Source: Bin80 sp026709335 (lineage in GTDB: Bacteria; Bacteroidota; Rhodothermia; Rhodothermales; Bin80). Taken from it: a DNA stretch of 64,000 bases. The stretch lies in the NCBI GenBank assembly GCA_965200825.1, contig OZ241385.1, forward strand, positions 2,542,001 to 2,606,000, written 5' to 3'. The notes below the pieces were generated by a model. It was not told the DNA's origin. It made no database searches and saw only the letters and a list, made by a program, of their open reading frames with translations. How positions within the stretch are numbered: the stretch's first letter is position 1; every line of letters begins with the position of its first letter. The position numbers were made by a program, and so were the translations under genes. Below are positions 41,937 through 50,791 of the stretch, piece after piece.

Positions 41937-43142
41937 TCATAGTTCTCTTGATTCAATCCCGGAATTCCGCTCATGTAATGGAGAAGGGCTCAGCTGGGAT
42001 GCGTAGGGAATGATTCGCTCACGAGCATACTTCGAGATCATCCAGGTTCGCATGGATGGGATCGGGGTGCTATAGACTTCACCTTGGCTGTGCAGTATCC
42101 CGCGCTCCACTGCTTTGTTAAACAAATTTTTCGCTTTATCTGGATCGCCGCACTCCTGCGATAAAACTTCTATGACATCTTCCTTGTAAAGCCCATCCCT
42201 GAATGCAACATTTTTGATCAGCCTTGCTAGACTACCACGTTCTCTTCCGCTGATCCCTTCGGCACGTTGTTCGTAATACGCTTCACGTCTATCTTCCCCC
42301 AACTGATATACGACTTCCAATCCCGAAGAGGTCATCTCCCCATCATCATACTGGATTTGCTTTGCTGCGACATCTCCATATGCCGAAATATGCTGAGGCC
42401 AACCATGTGTTTTCTGGGCAATCGCATCAATCCATGGGGTCGAGTCGCCCTCGGCACCCCCCTCTTTGACAAGCCAGTCATGGATTACTGCATGTTCAGA
42501 TTCTTTGCCCAGCGCTCCCAATTCTACAAAACATCCTCCCCGAAATCTTGAAATCCCCAAGTCACCGAAAGATGCTTTTGACACCCCCAACCCCGCCGCG
42601 AGCAGGATAGTTGGGTGAGGCAATTCACCATTGTGGAGCTTGTTCAATGTCGATGCCACTGCAGACTCATTCGAGGTATTGAAGAAACGACCAACATATT
42701 GGGCTTCATCGAGTACCAAAAGCACCCCTTTCCTAGGATTCATGTTTTCAAGGACGTGGGGCACGCTTGAATCCCCTGCAATTTCTTTGATCCGCTCTGC
42801 ACCCAACAGCTTTCCATCAGCTTTTATGGACGCCTGCTTGCGAGCAACGTAGGGTTTGCCAAGCGTCTGCGCCATTTGGACGGGATTGTGCAAGTCATCG
42901 TAATTGATTTTAAAAACACTCCATCGTTTTTCCATGGCATCTATGGCCATCTCCTCCAGTAGCGCCGTCTTCCCCACACCTGGCGCACCCTGAATTAGCA
43001 TGGTCGTCCGACCGTCCCTTGTCATCGCAAGCTCTAAAAGATTATTGAAATTTCGCAGGATCCGTGTCCGCCCATGGAAATATCTGGTAGGACCACGGTC
43101 AGCAAAAATATCTGATATGTGAGAGAAACTGTGAGACATCAC
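41937..43142 (-). CDS. AAA-type ATPase
   Basis: A 401-residue protein with Walker A 'GAPGVGKTALLEEMA' (from residue 52) and Walker B 'VLLVLDEAQYVGRF' near 140. 'YFHGRTRILRNFNNLLELA' just before the P-loop is the typical lead-in of AAA_16/AAA_22-type STAND-like or transposition-type ATPases. A helical C-terminal region follows, ending 'SMRTWMISKYARERI'. No transposase, toxin or nuclease partner adjoins it, though a DUF3883 gene fragment lies 1.6 kb away. The role is unknown; defence or mobile-element origin is plausible from location only. Confidence 0.75.
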   Translation of the reverse strand: MMSHSFSHISDIFADRGPTRYFHGRTRILRNFNNLLELAMTRDGRTTMLIQGAPGVGKTALLEEMAIDAMEKRWSVFKINYDDLHNPVQMAQTLGKPYVARKQASIKADGKLLGAERIKEIAGDSSVPHVLENMNPRKGVLLVLDEAQYVGRFFNTSNESAVASTLNKLHNGELPHPTILLAAGLGVSKASFGDLGISRFRGGCFVELGALGKESEHAVIHDWLVKEGGAEGDSTPWIDAIAQKTHGWPQHISAYGDVAAKQIQYDDGEMTSSGLEVVYQLGEDRREAYYEQRAEGISGRERGSLARLIKNVAFRDGLYKEDVIEVLSQECGDPDKAKNLFNKAVERGILHSQGEVYSTPIPSMRTWMISKYARERIIPYASQLSPSPLHERNSGIESREL

Positions 43143-43555
43143 AAGGAAATGCTATCTGGAAGGTTGTTGGACGCAATCGAGGGTTCATCGGTTCCGAAAT
43201 ATCAGTTGCTCCTATTGTTTTGTAGATCAAAAAAAACCAAGTACGCATCTCGCACAACCATGCATCCCAGAAATCGTGAATTCTCCTACCATCATTTCAG
43301 GAACAGGAGGATTCGTGCCCAACTTCTCAAATCATTCATGCACATATGGGGTTGATCATCGAAACACAAATTGGACAATCCAAGGGAACCGCAGACGACC
43401 ATCCCTCGAATCAAATTCAGACTGTGACCAAGTAGTAGTCAGGAATCCCTAGTCAATAGAATTAATCACCAAAGGGTAGAGCAGTTTTACGCGAAATCAT
43501 TACTCAATTACAAGTGCGATTTTTCAGTCAAATTTCGAGGCAAAATCTTATTTGC
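43143..43555. other. spacer left of the direct-repeat island
   Basis: About 410 bases without a supported gene. The last 60 or so bases show weak similarity to the sequence left of the second 186-bp repeat (shared TTCAGTCAA and CAAAAT blocks), so the repeated unit may once have been longer. Confidence 0.4.
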
Positions 43556-43741
43556 TTTAGCATGAAAATCAGACACGACAGAGAGTCGTTCTGAATAGAG
43601 AATTGCGACATGAAGATGGAACAGAAATAGGCTTCCTGCAGAGCGGTCAAAAATACTGAAAATCAGGATATGTCCGACCATTTCCCAATATTTATACTCA
43701 ATCTTGAGGGTTTTGCAAGAGGCTCATGGACTAATCTATTT
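43556..43741 (+). repeat. 186-bp direct repeat, left copy
   Basis: A 186-bp unit starting TTTAGCATGAAAATCAGACA and ending CATGGACTAATCTATTT, matched without gaps and with only a few mismatches by 46340-46525. Its last 45 bases contain TTTATACTCAATCTTGAGGG then TTTTGCAAGAGG, resembling one end of the 101-bp repeat family. An ISL3 remnant begins on the next base. Confidence 0.93.
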
Positions 43742-44476
43742 GGTTCTGTAGATTTTTGTATGAAATGATTAAATTCAAGCTGAATCAAATATAGAAATTT
43801 CATGACAAAGGAATTTATGAATGCGGTGATGCGGAACTCGTTAGGACTTGACTTTGAGTGGCAGATTGACGAAGTCACCTTTGACCCGAAGGAGCGCCGA
43901 ATTGATGTGTATCTTTCGCATTCGGGGCAGAACCTGATTTGTCCGGAGACGGGAGAACCCGGGGTATTTTATGACCGTCGCAAGGAGCGCGTATGGCGTC
44001 ATCTAGACTGGTTTCAGAGCGTTTGTTATATTCATTGCAGACTTCCACGCGTGAAGTCTTCTGCGGGGATCAAAACGATTGAGATTCCCTGGACGGATCC
44101 ATCAAGTCATGCAACGATCGTTTGTGATTCGACCCGTGGTGTGGTGCTTGATGTCGGGGAAGGTCGGACGAAAAAAGGCGCGATCGCACTCTTAGAGCGC
44201 ATTTTTGAGGACCTAAAAGAGAAAGTAGAGACGGTCTCCATCGATATGTGGAAAGCCTTCATTGGAGCGGTCAAAACCGTTTTTCCCGAGGCGGCCCTGA
44301 TCCACGACCGGTTTCATTTGATCCAGTATCTCAATACAGCGCTGAACGCATGAATGGGAAAATTCAAGAGATCAAAACCATCGGAAGAGGATACAGAAAG
44401 TTTGAAAACTTCAGAGTCGCAATTCTCTTCTTCTGCGGAGGTCTAGATCTCAAACCACACAAAGCTCAGTAGAACT
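43742..44476 (+). mobile_element. internally deleted ISL3 element
   Basis: About 735 bp with the left end GGTTCTGTAGATTTTTGTATG and the right end (reverse complement) AGTTCTACTGAGCTTTGTGTG of the ISL3 element at 20296. The transposase frame is broken by two deletions: one joins CAAGTCATGC to AACGATCG near 44112, the other joins CAGCGCTGAAC to GCATGAATGG near 44347. Each joint falls at a short sequence present at both sides in the full copy, so slippage or short-homology recombination is likely. It keeps both ends and could be moved in trans. No 8-bp duplication is evident. Confidence 0.9.
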
Positions 44477-44490
44477 AATTTTTTAAGCCT

Positions 44491-44752
44491 ACGGTAGGTT
44501 TTTTGAGTTGATCCTGTTTCGTCGTGGAGCTGGCCAAGTTCACTGATTTTTTGAGAATTTATTTCAGAAACGGGGTGAATTTTTGAGGGAATTTCATGGG
44601 CAATTCGTATCTTTATTGCACTATAAAGCACGCGAATACCGAGCCAGTTTGTGAGGATTCTTTGGGGCCAATTCTGGTCGCGATTCTTGGCGAGGAAGAT
44701 GCGCAGCGTGTGCTGGAATTCATGTGCAAGTATGGAAAAGAGTGCGAAGAGT
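44491..44752 (+). mobile_element. 5' remnant of an IS66 element
   Basis: The leader and first 40 or so codons of the IS66 tnpC found twice elsewhere in the window, here on the plus strand. It covers 'CCAAGTTCACTGATTTTTT' through the codons for 'VCEDSLGPILVAILGEEDAQ' and 'RVLEFMCKYGKECEE', then stops abruptly at about 44752. The tnpC start codon has become ATA. The right joint is with GC-rich DNA encoding the DUF3883 protein. Confidence 0.9.
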
Positions 44753-46069
44753 GACCGGCCGTACACCACTCCGGCGACTCGTGAAGAGAAGCAGGAGCTT
44801 GACTGCCAGCACAGATTGGCGGGCAAGCGAATCATCAATGAGCAGGCCCGGCGCCAGGTACGAACCTTCCTCGATGAGTTGAAGAACGGTACGCGGAACT
44901 ACCGAACGGTGGCCAGCCTGGGCGGCCAGGTCGCGCAGTTTCCGGCGGTCATGGCACACGTTGAAGCCTTCGAGGATATCGAGACCATTGACGAGTTCAA
45001 ATCGGTGCTGGAGACATGCGGTGTGACTCTGGAGCCCGACCCTCTTGAAGTGGCAGACTCCAACCGGCGCCGTCTCGATGTATCCATCCGCAAGGTACGG
45101 GCGATCCACCGGGCCTGGTTGAAAAAAAAAGGGCCCGATTCGTCACAACGCGCGGAGGCGCCGGAGCGCCGCCTAGACGCCTCAGCTTACCTACGCAAGT
45201 GGACGGAGGCCGAGCTGTTTCAATGGGCGACACGGGTGATCGTTGACCAGGAGTTCCTCTGTACGGTTACCGGTTGTGTCTCGGTCAACGAAATGCGTGA
45301 GAAGCTCAACCTCTCTTCTGACGATGTGGAAGACACGATCGATCGCGATGGACGCGAAACTCGCAAGAAGCATCGGATTTTCGAGATCGCCGGAAAGGAC
45401 TTCGAAGTCGGCGGCGTGGAGACGTACGGCGAGCTCTACGACCGACTGAACAAACTTAAAAAACCAAGCGGCCCGCAAGCCGATCTCGACAAATTCGCCG
45501 GAGTTGGATCGAACAGTCACCGGTCTGAAGTAGATCCGAAGCCGAGCAACGAAAATGAGTTAGAGCGGCCCGGAGGCAAGACCGCCCATCTGCATCCCTC
45601 TCCCTTCGCGCCCGAACTGGTGGGAATCGTTGGTGAGATTCACGCCTTCCGATTCCTGCAATCCAAGTTTGACAACATCACGGCGGATGCTTGGGTATCG
45701 GAGTTTAGAACCAAGGTTCTGCCCTTACCGGAAGGCAAACAGGACAAGACCAGCGATAGCCTCGGCTACGACTTCCGGTTCATACACGCCGCCATGACGT
45801 GGTGCGTCGAGGTAAAGGCGACGACCGAGGACGGCACCAATTTCGATCTGTCGCCGGGTGAGGTAGCAGCGGCCAGCCGCATTGCCCCGAGGAAGGACGA
45901 GCGTTGGCGTATCCTGCGCGTAAGGAGGGCGTTGACCGCCCAACCCGAGTTCGATTGGCTACCCAACCCGTTCGAGCCGGGTGCAAGTCAACATCTACAG
46001 ATGCGCCAAGGCGGCATGACCGTGACGTACACCCTATCAAATCAAGAAACGGACGATAGAGATGGCTGA
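44732..46069 (+). CDS. DUF3883 (NO VEIN-type) protein, probably N-terminally truncated
   Basis: A 445-residue frame whose ATG lies inside the IS66 remnant, in a different frame from tnpC; the open frame runs further up to 44651. The C-terminal 150 residues match DUF3883: 'VGIVGEIHAFRFLQ', 'SDSLGYDFRF', 'TWCVEVKATTEDGTNFDLSP' and 'RWRILRVRRAL', giving a PD-(D/E)xK-like D...E-x-K pattern. DUF3883 usually ends large ATPase or helicase proteins of restriction and phage-defence loci. Residues 10-250 show no clear domain. Base composition is visibly more GC-rich than all neighbours, so the piece was probably imported and lost its front half at the IS joint. Confidence 0.75.
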   Translation: MEKSAKSDRPYTTPATREEKQELDCQHRLAGKRIINEQARRQVRTFLDELKNGTRNYRTVASLGGQVAQFPAVMAHVEAFEDIETIDEFKSVLETCGVTLEPDPLEVADSNRRRLDVSIRKVRAIHRAWLKKKGPDSSQRAEAPERRLDASAYLRKWTEAELFQWATRVIVDQEFLCTVTGCVSVNEMREKLNLSSDDVEDTIDRDGRETRKKHRIFEIAGKDFEVGGVETYGELYDRLNKLKKPSGPQADLDKFAGVGSNSHRSEVDPKPSNENELERPGGKTAHLHPSPFAPELVGIVGEIHAFRFLQSKFDNITADAWVSEFRTKVLPLPEGKQDKTSDSLGYDFRFIHAAMTWCVEVKATTEDGTNFDLSPGEVAAASRIAPRKDERWRILRVRRALTAQPEFDWLPNPFEPGASQHLQMRQGGMTVTYTLSNQETDDRDG

Positions 46070-46136
46070 CTTGATCTCCCCGGACAAATGCTCCCGCCCT
46101 CCCTCAACGGCGCAATCATCAAGGAGCAGCATTTGA
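46062..46136 (+). pseudogene. start of a lost downstream gene
   Basis: A 24-codon frame starting 'MADLISPDKCSR' overlaps the DUF3883 stop by eight bases, as operon partners do, then runs out in GC-rich sequence. The opening is reminiscent of very-short-patch repair endonucleases (M-A-D-x-x-S-P-x-x-R-S), which do occur with DUF3883 genes, but the match is too short to name it. Confidence 0.25.
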
Positions 46137-46339
46137 CTGAACTTAAATCAACACCTCGTATAATATACAGGGGTTGAACGGGAGAGTTGCGAACAGATTC
46201 CAGAAAAATCCACTATATAAGCGAGTTTTGAAAAAAACGAAAATGAACCTCCATTTGGTGGCGAGAATCAACGCTTTAGGTCGAAAAAACGCATTAGTCC
46301 TGAATTCAGTCAATCTGCACTCAAAATTGCAAGCTTGCG
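46137..46339. other. AT-rich spacer right of the DUF3883 fragment
   Basis: About 200 bases where composition returns to that of the host. No gene is seen. The right part shares short blocks with the sequence left of the first 186-bp repeat. Confidence 0.4.
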
Positions 46340-46525
46340 TTTAGCATGAAAATCAGACACGACAGAGAGTCGTTCTGAATAGAGAATTGCGACATGAAGA
46401 TGGAACAGAAACAGGCTTCCTGCAGAGCGGTCAAAAATGCTGAAAATCAGGATATGTCCGACCATTTCCCAATATTTATACTCAATCTTGAGAGTTTTGC
46501 AAGAGGCTCATGGACTAATCTATTT
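46340..46525 (+). repeat. 186-bp direct repeat, right copy
   Basis: The right partner of 43556-43741, same orientation and same length. Together they bracket 2.6 kb containing the ISL3 and IS66 remnants and the DUF3883 fragment. It ends at CTAATCTATTT; the following bases differ from those after the left copy. Confidence 0.93.
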
Positions 46526-46796
46526 TTCGCTAACCCTTGCCTTCGTGTACCCTCGTGGCACACTCGGACGAACATCAAATGAGTGCATTGATTTGGAAAC
46601 CTTCGAAGACTTGTTATTCTTTCGCCAGCTCTTAATCCTGTGTTCATGAATCTGTCACAAGGGATGTAGCTTTTTCCTCCACATGTGTGATTAAATGCGA
46701 AGTAATGCAAAAAACCATTTAGTAACTCCATTAGATCACTCCATGGCGGAACCTGAGCAAGCTACAACCTTCCGGTAGAGCCAAATACGCCCCGGA
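46526..46796. other. spacer upstream of the accC stop
   Basis: About 270 bases with no supported gene, between the right 186-bp repeat and the 3' end of accC. This is where the accessory region ends and core genes resume. Confidence 0.4.
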
Positions 46797-48260
46797 TCAA
46801 TCTTTTCTGCGATTCTGCCAAGAGGTTGCCGGTATGTCTTGAGTGTCACTTTTTCTGAGCAAAACGGTTGCCGCTATGGCAGCCTCCAAAGGCGTGTCAG
46901 CTTTCTCGGACAGAAGCTCTGGATAATCCTCCACAAAGTGTGTGCTCAATTCTGCTTGCTGCCACGCTGAACTTTCCATCACCCGACGGCAGAATGTACG
47001 TGTCGTCTTTACACCTGCGATTTGGTAATCTCCCAAAGAAAAGATCATTCTTTGGGTTGCTTCATCTCTTGTACGCCCCCAGGTAATCACTTTCGAGATC
47101 ATTGGATCGTAGTGGATTGGAACATCTCCGCTACCCTCAATACTTGAGTCCACGCGAACACCAACTCCCACCGGTAATTGATGAAATGTGACCCTGCCCG
47201 GATTTGGTAAAAAATTGGAGGATGGATCTTCTGCATAGATCCGGCACTCAATCGCATGCCCATAAATCATCATGTCGCTCTGCTCATAGGGAAGTGGCTC
47301 CTTCTCAGCAATTCTGATTTGTTCAGCCACAAGATCAAGTCCTGTGATGTACTCAGTCACCGGATGCTCCACCTGCAGGCGTGTGTTCATCTCCATGAAA
47401 TAAAAGTTGTTGGCCTGATCCACCAAAAATTCTATAGTTCCTGCACCGACATAACTGCAGGCTTGCGCAGCTCGGACTGCTGCAGCACCCATTTGATCTC
47501 TCAGTTCCTCTGTCATGTGCGCCGCCGGGGCTTCCTCAATTACCTTTTGATGACGTCGCTGTATGGAGCACTCCCGTTCAAATAGATGAATGCATTTTCC
47601 GTACGCATCTGCAAGAATTTGAAATTCGATATGACGAGGCTTTTCCAAATACTTTTCAATAAATATGCGTGCATCCCCAAAGGCCGAACCCGCTTCTCCC
47701 TGAGCAAGATCGAGAGCTCTTTTCATATCAAAAGAACTGTCTACCTTTCGCATTCCTTTTCCTCCCCCTCCTGCCGCTGCCTTTGCAAGCACGGGATATC
47801 CGATACGGGCGGCGATCTGCAACGCTTCATCCAAGCCTGTGACGGCTCCTGTGGTCCCTGGAACAACGGGCACATTATGGGCTTCCATGAGCTGCCTTGC
47901 CAACGTCTTGTCCCCCATATCACTGATTGCTTGAGGCGGAGGGCCGATAAATACGACGTTCTGCTCTGCACAAGCTGCAGCAAGCTCAGCGCGCTCAGAA
48001 AGAAACCCATACCCCGGGTGAACCGCATCTGCCCCACTTTTCCGGACAGCATCCATTACATTACCAAGACTTAAATAGGAATCTGTAGATCGAGGAGGAC
48101 CTACACAATAAGCCTCATCTGCATACACGACATGTGCACTTTTCCGATCAACTTCGCTGTAAATTGCAACCGAACGTATCCCAAGTGCTTTACAGGTACG
48201 CATGACGCGTAATGCGATTTCGCCTCGATTCGCAACCAGTATTTTTTTGATTTTCATCAT
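46797..48260 (-). CDS. accC: biotin carboxylase subunit of an acyl-CoA carboxylase
   Basis: A 487-residue ATP-grasp enzyme that carboxylates biotin on the carrier protein. 'KILVANRGEIALRVMRTCKA' opens the biotin carboxylase N-domain; 'AAAGGGGKGMRKV' is the ATP-binding glycine loop; 'FYFMEMNTRLQVEHPVTEYI' carries the catalytic glutamate and arginine; the C-domain follows. There is no biotinyl domain, so it is a separate subunit. A tail of about 40 residues beyond the usual end is present. Acetyl- or propionyl-CoA carboxylase use cannot be decided here; no accB or carboxyltransferase is adjacent. Confidence 0.96.
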   Translation of the reverse strand: MMKIKKILVANRGEIALRVMRTCKALGIRSVAIYSEVDRKSAHVVYADEAYCVGPPRSTDSYLSLGNVMDAVRKSGADAVHPGYGFLSERAELAAACAEQNVVFIGPPPQAISDMGDKTLARQLMEAHNVPVVPGTTGAVTGLDEALQIAARIGYPVLAKAAAGGGGKGMRKVDSSFDMKRALDLAQGEAGSAFGDARIFIEKYLEKPRHIEFQILADAYGKCIHLFERECSIQRRHQKVIEEAPAAHMTEELRDQMGAAAVRAAQACSYVGAGTIEFLVDQANNFYFMEMNTRLQVEHPVTEYITGLDLVAEQIRIAEKEPLPYEQSDMMIYGHAIECRIYAEDPSSNFLPNPGRVTFHQLPVGVGVRVDSSIEGSGDVPIHYDPMISKVITWGRTRDEATQRMIFSLGDYQIAGVKTTRTFCRRVMESSAWQQAELSTHFVEDYPELLSEKADTPLEAAIAATVLLRKSDTQDIPATSWQNRRKD

Positions 48261-48326
48261 TTTGTGTTCATACTGCCTGAAACTACGGACCAGATAGATG
48301 CCACTTGAACCTTCTTTGCTAGATTT

Positions 48327-49109
48327 ATGCCTCGTTTGACCATTGCAGATGACTTATACGCTGTGATGGAGATCCATTCTTCCGCTTCAGCAGAAGAAAT
48401 CAAGATCGCCTATCGACGGCTTGCCCAACTGCATCACCCTGATCGCAATCCGGGCGATCCCAAGGCTGAGGAGCGCTTCAAACGCCTCCAGCAGGCATAT
48501 AGTATCCTCTCGGATCCAGGTCGTCGGAGCGCATACGATCAACTGCGGGTTGACCTGAACCCGGATCCACCACCTGCATTCATGGACGATTTATTCTCAA
48601 GCATTGGTGGATTTTTTGAAGAACTTTTTGGTGGCAGAGAAAATGTCGTGAACATTACACTTGAGCGAGCCCTTCAAGGCGGCCCTGTCATGATTCGAGG
48701 AAAAGATGGCTCGCTCACTCGAATCATACTCCCCAGGGGAGCTAAAAACAAGTTTCGGCTTCGAGCCTCCGATGATCCCGACGCGCGTATATTTACGTTC
48801 AAGGTTCTTCCGCACCCTGTATTTACCCGAAAAGGGCGCTCTCTGCTCATGGAGCTATCCTTGAATGGATTGGAAGCTCTTCTGGGATGTACGCGTTCAG
48901 TCCGTGACCCCTACGGAAGTACGGTCACGATAGATGTTCCTCCGAATTCTGCTCCCGGAACCAGGCTACGGCTCCGAGGATACGGGGTTCAATCGGACTC
49001 GAGGCAAACAGGAGATCTTCTGATTGACCTCAAAATCCTCCCTCTCAGTCAAGCACATCGTGAAACCCTTTATCAAGCCGCGCAGAAAGCAGGGCTTATA
49101 GCCTGGTAG
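48327..49109 (+). CDS. DnaJ-like co-chaperone without zinc finger (CbpA type)
   Basis: A 260-residue J-domain protein. The J domain (about residues 9-72) has the H37-P38-D39 motif in 'LAQLHHPDRNPGDPKAEERF'. A short linker with F-x-x-x-F repeats ('FSSIGGFFEELFGG') leads into the two beta-barrel substrate domains ('ITLERALQGG', 'FRLRASDDPD', 'GTRLRLRGYGV', 'GDLLIDLKI'). The CxxCxGxG zinc domain of true DnaJ is missing, so this is a CbpA/type II DnaJ. Its end overlaps the convergent hydrolase gene by 14 bases. Confidence 0.92.
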   Translation: MPRLTIADDLYAVMEIHSSASAEEIKIAYRRLAQLHHPDRNPGDPKAEERFKRLQQAYSILSDPGRRSAYDQLRVDLNPDPPPAFMDDLFSSIGGFFEELFGGRENVVNITLERALQGGPVMIRGKDGSLTRIILPRGAKNKFRLRASDDPDARIFTFKVLPHPVFTRKGRSLLMELSLNGLEALLGCTRSVRDPYGSTVTIDVPPNSAPGTRLRLRGYGVQSDSRQTGDLLIDLKILPLSQAHRETLYQAAQKAGLIAW

Positions 49110-49980
49110 ACTGGACCAGAGATGCATAAACTTGACTGACAAATGCATCCGGCGCCAGTACACCGTTCCCCCATTGAGCATCTAGGAGAACGGTCGGCTT
49201 TGCAGCGATGGCCTCTTCCTCAGATTTTCCTTGACCAATCAAATCAGCCACCGTCTTGGCCGCTTCTTTCAACATGGCCCGATATGCTTTCAGCTCATGG
49301 TAGCCTGAAAGCGGTCCATGCCCGGGAATGATTTTCGTTTTTCCATCACAGCGGCTCAGAACTGCATCCACGGCTTCAATCATTCCGATTACAGAACCTC
49401 CACAATCTACATCAATGAGTGGGTACATCCCGTTAAAGTAAATATCTCCCATATGAATCACATTTGCCTTCCTGAAATGTACCATCACATCTCCATCCGT
49501 ATGTGCTTCAGGGATATGAAAAATCTCTATCGTGTCAGTATTCCAATGTATGGACATGTTCTCTCTGAACGTAATGACGGGCAGAGCTTCTTTGGGTGCG
49601 GCTGGAACTGTGCATTCAAATGCGGGGAGCGGCTGATCTACGCTCATGCGAGAGCGAACCTTCTCATGTGCCATAATCGTGACCCCATGTCGTGCAAAAC
49701 ACTCATTAGCGGCCACATGATCGAGGTGCCAGTGCGTGTTCAGAAGATATCGAACCGGTTTTTTTGCGCGTTTTGAGATCGGGTACAGAATTTTTTCCAC
49801 GAGTGGGCCAAACTGACCATCAATCATAAAGGTCTCATCCTCTCCATAGGAAACCCCGATATTTCCTCCGAGACCAACCAGTATCAGAATACCAGGGGCA
49901 ACCTCTTGCACTTCAATGCGGATCGCATCAAATTCCTCTTGGGTAATTACACCGGGGAGCAAAAATTTCAAAGCAGACAT
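49096..49980 (-). CDS. metallo-beta-lactamase-fold hydrolase
   Basis: A 294-residue MBL-fold protein. The metal motif is 'LLNTHWHLDHVAANE' near residue 74, with further ligands in 'EAHTDGDVMVHFRK' and 'KIIPGHGPLS'. This set fits the group of small periplasmic or cytoplasmic hydrolases around SoxH/quinoprotein-relay proteins rather than antibiotic-hydrolysing enzymes. No signal peptide is present. The substrate is unknown. It is monocistronic and convergent with the DnaJ-like gene. Confidence 0.88.
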   Translation of the reverse strand: MSALKFLLPGVITQEEFDAIRIEVQEVAPGILILVGLGGNIGVSYGEDETFMIDGQFGPLVEKILYPISKRAKKPVRYLLNTHWHLDHVAANECFARHGVTIMAHEKVRSRMSVDQPLPAFECTVPAAPKEALPVITFRENMSIHWNTDTIEIFHIPEAHTDGDVMVHFRKANVIHMGDIYFNGMYPLIDVDCGGSVIGMIEAVDAVLSRCDGKTKIIPGHGPLSGYHELKAYRAMLKEAAKTVADLIGQGKSEEEAIAAKPTVLLDAQWGNGVLAPDAFVSQVYASLVQSTRL

Positions 49981-50109
49981 TCGTATATCAGATAACTCCT
50001 ACCCCGAAGGTTGTGCCTAATGATGGGAATTCATTTAAAAAGAGAAGTTTCACACACACCTCTCCCGGTCTTCAAAAATCGTGAAATTTTTCTCTTTAAA
50101 CGAATTTCC

Positions 50110-50634
50110 CTAATGATCATCTCCGGGATCCCCGGAGCGCTGAGACATTTCGCGGTCCAACAGAAACAATGCTGCTCCTTCTTCACCAACTAGGCGCAAG
50201 TTGTCCATGATCTCCCGGGCAGATTCTTCCTCTTCCAGCTGCTCCTCAATGAACCAGTGCAGAAGTGTCTGGGAACCATAGTCTCCATCTTCCAGAGCCA
50301 ATGCATACAACTCGTTAATTCGATTGGTAATGTATTGCTCATGCTCGAGCACCTGTGTGAAAATTTCAAGAATCGTCTGCTCAGCATCAACCTTCGGCTT
50401 ATCCAGTGCATGAAGTTCAATTTTTCCATCGCGCTGGAGCAGGAAATCATATAGTTTCAGCCCATGAGCCAACTCCTCTTCCCATTGAACCCGTAACCAG
50501 TGTGCAAATCCTTTCAAACCTCTGGATTCCATTTCCGCTGCTAAAGCCAGATACAAGTATGCGGAATCTAGTTCAGCTTTAATTTGCTGGTTGAGTGCGA
50601 CCTGCATTCGGCCAGACAATCCTTTTGGTGCCAT
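50110..50634 (-). CDS. ftn: ferritin (non-haem, bacterial type)
   Basis: A 174-residue four-helix iron-storage protein. Ferroxidase-centre residues are visible in 'INQQ'-like 'LNQQIKAELDSAYLYLALAA', 'WEEELAHGLKLYDFL' (E-x-x-H) and 'HWFIEEQLEEEESAREI'. Start at 50634 gives the family length (about 165-175); an upstream extension has no resemblance. It oxidises and stores iron in a 24-mer shell. It diverges from porX with about 160 bases between. Confidence 0.95.
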   Translation of the reverse strand: MAPKGLSGRMQVALNQQIKAELDSAYLYLALAAEMESRGLKGFAHWLRVQWEEELAHGLKLYDFLLQRDGKIELHALDKPKVDAEQTILEIFTQVLEHEQYITNRINELYALALEDGDYGSQTLLHWFIEEQLEEEESAREIMDNLRLVGEEGAALFLLDREMSQRSGDPGDDH

Positions 50635-50791
50635 GATTTTTGATTGACTTGTTAATATCAATGTAACCCTCGGATCTTCGCCCTGTTGCATCTGGATCGA
50701 ACCTGGTGCTCTATCCACCGTATACTCTCCATTCAATCTTTTCGTGCTTATCTGACCCTACGGCTACGACTCACTTACTCTCCTACCGTTG

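Noticed and set aside
43142..46069. A complete two-gene defence system made of the AAA ATPase and the DUF3883 protein
   Set aside because: The genes face opposite directions, are 1.6 kb apart, differ in base composition and are separated by IS debris, so a shared operon is not supported.
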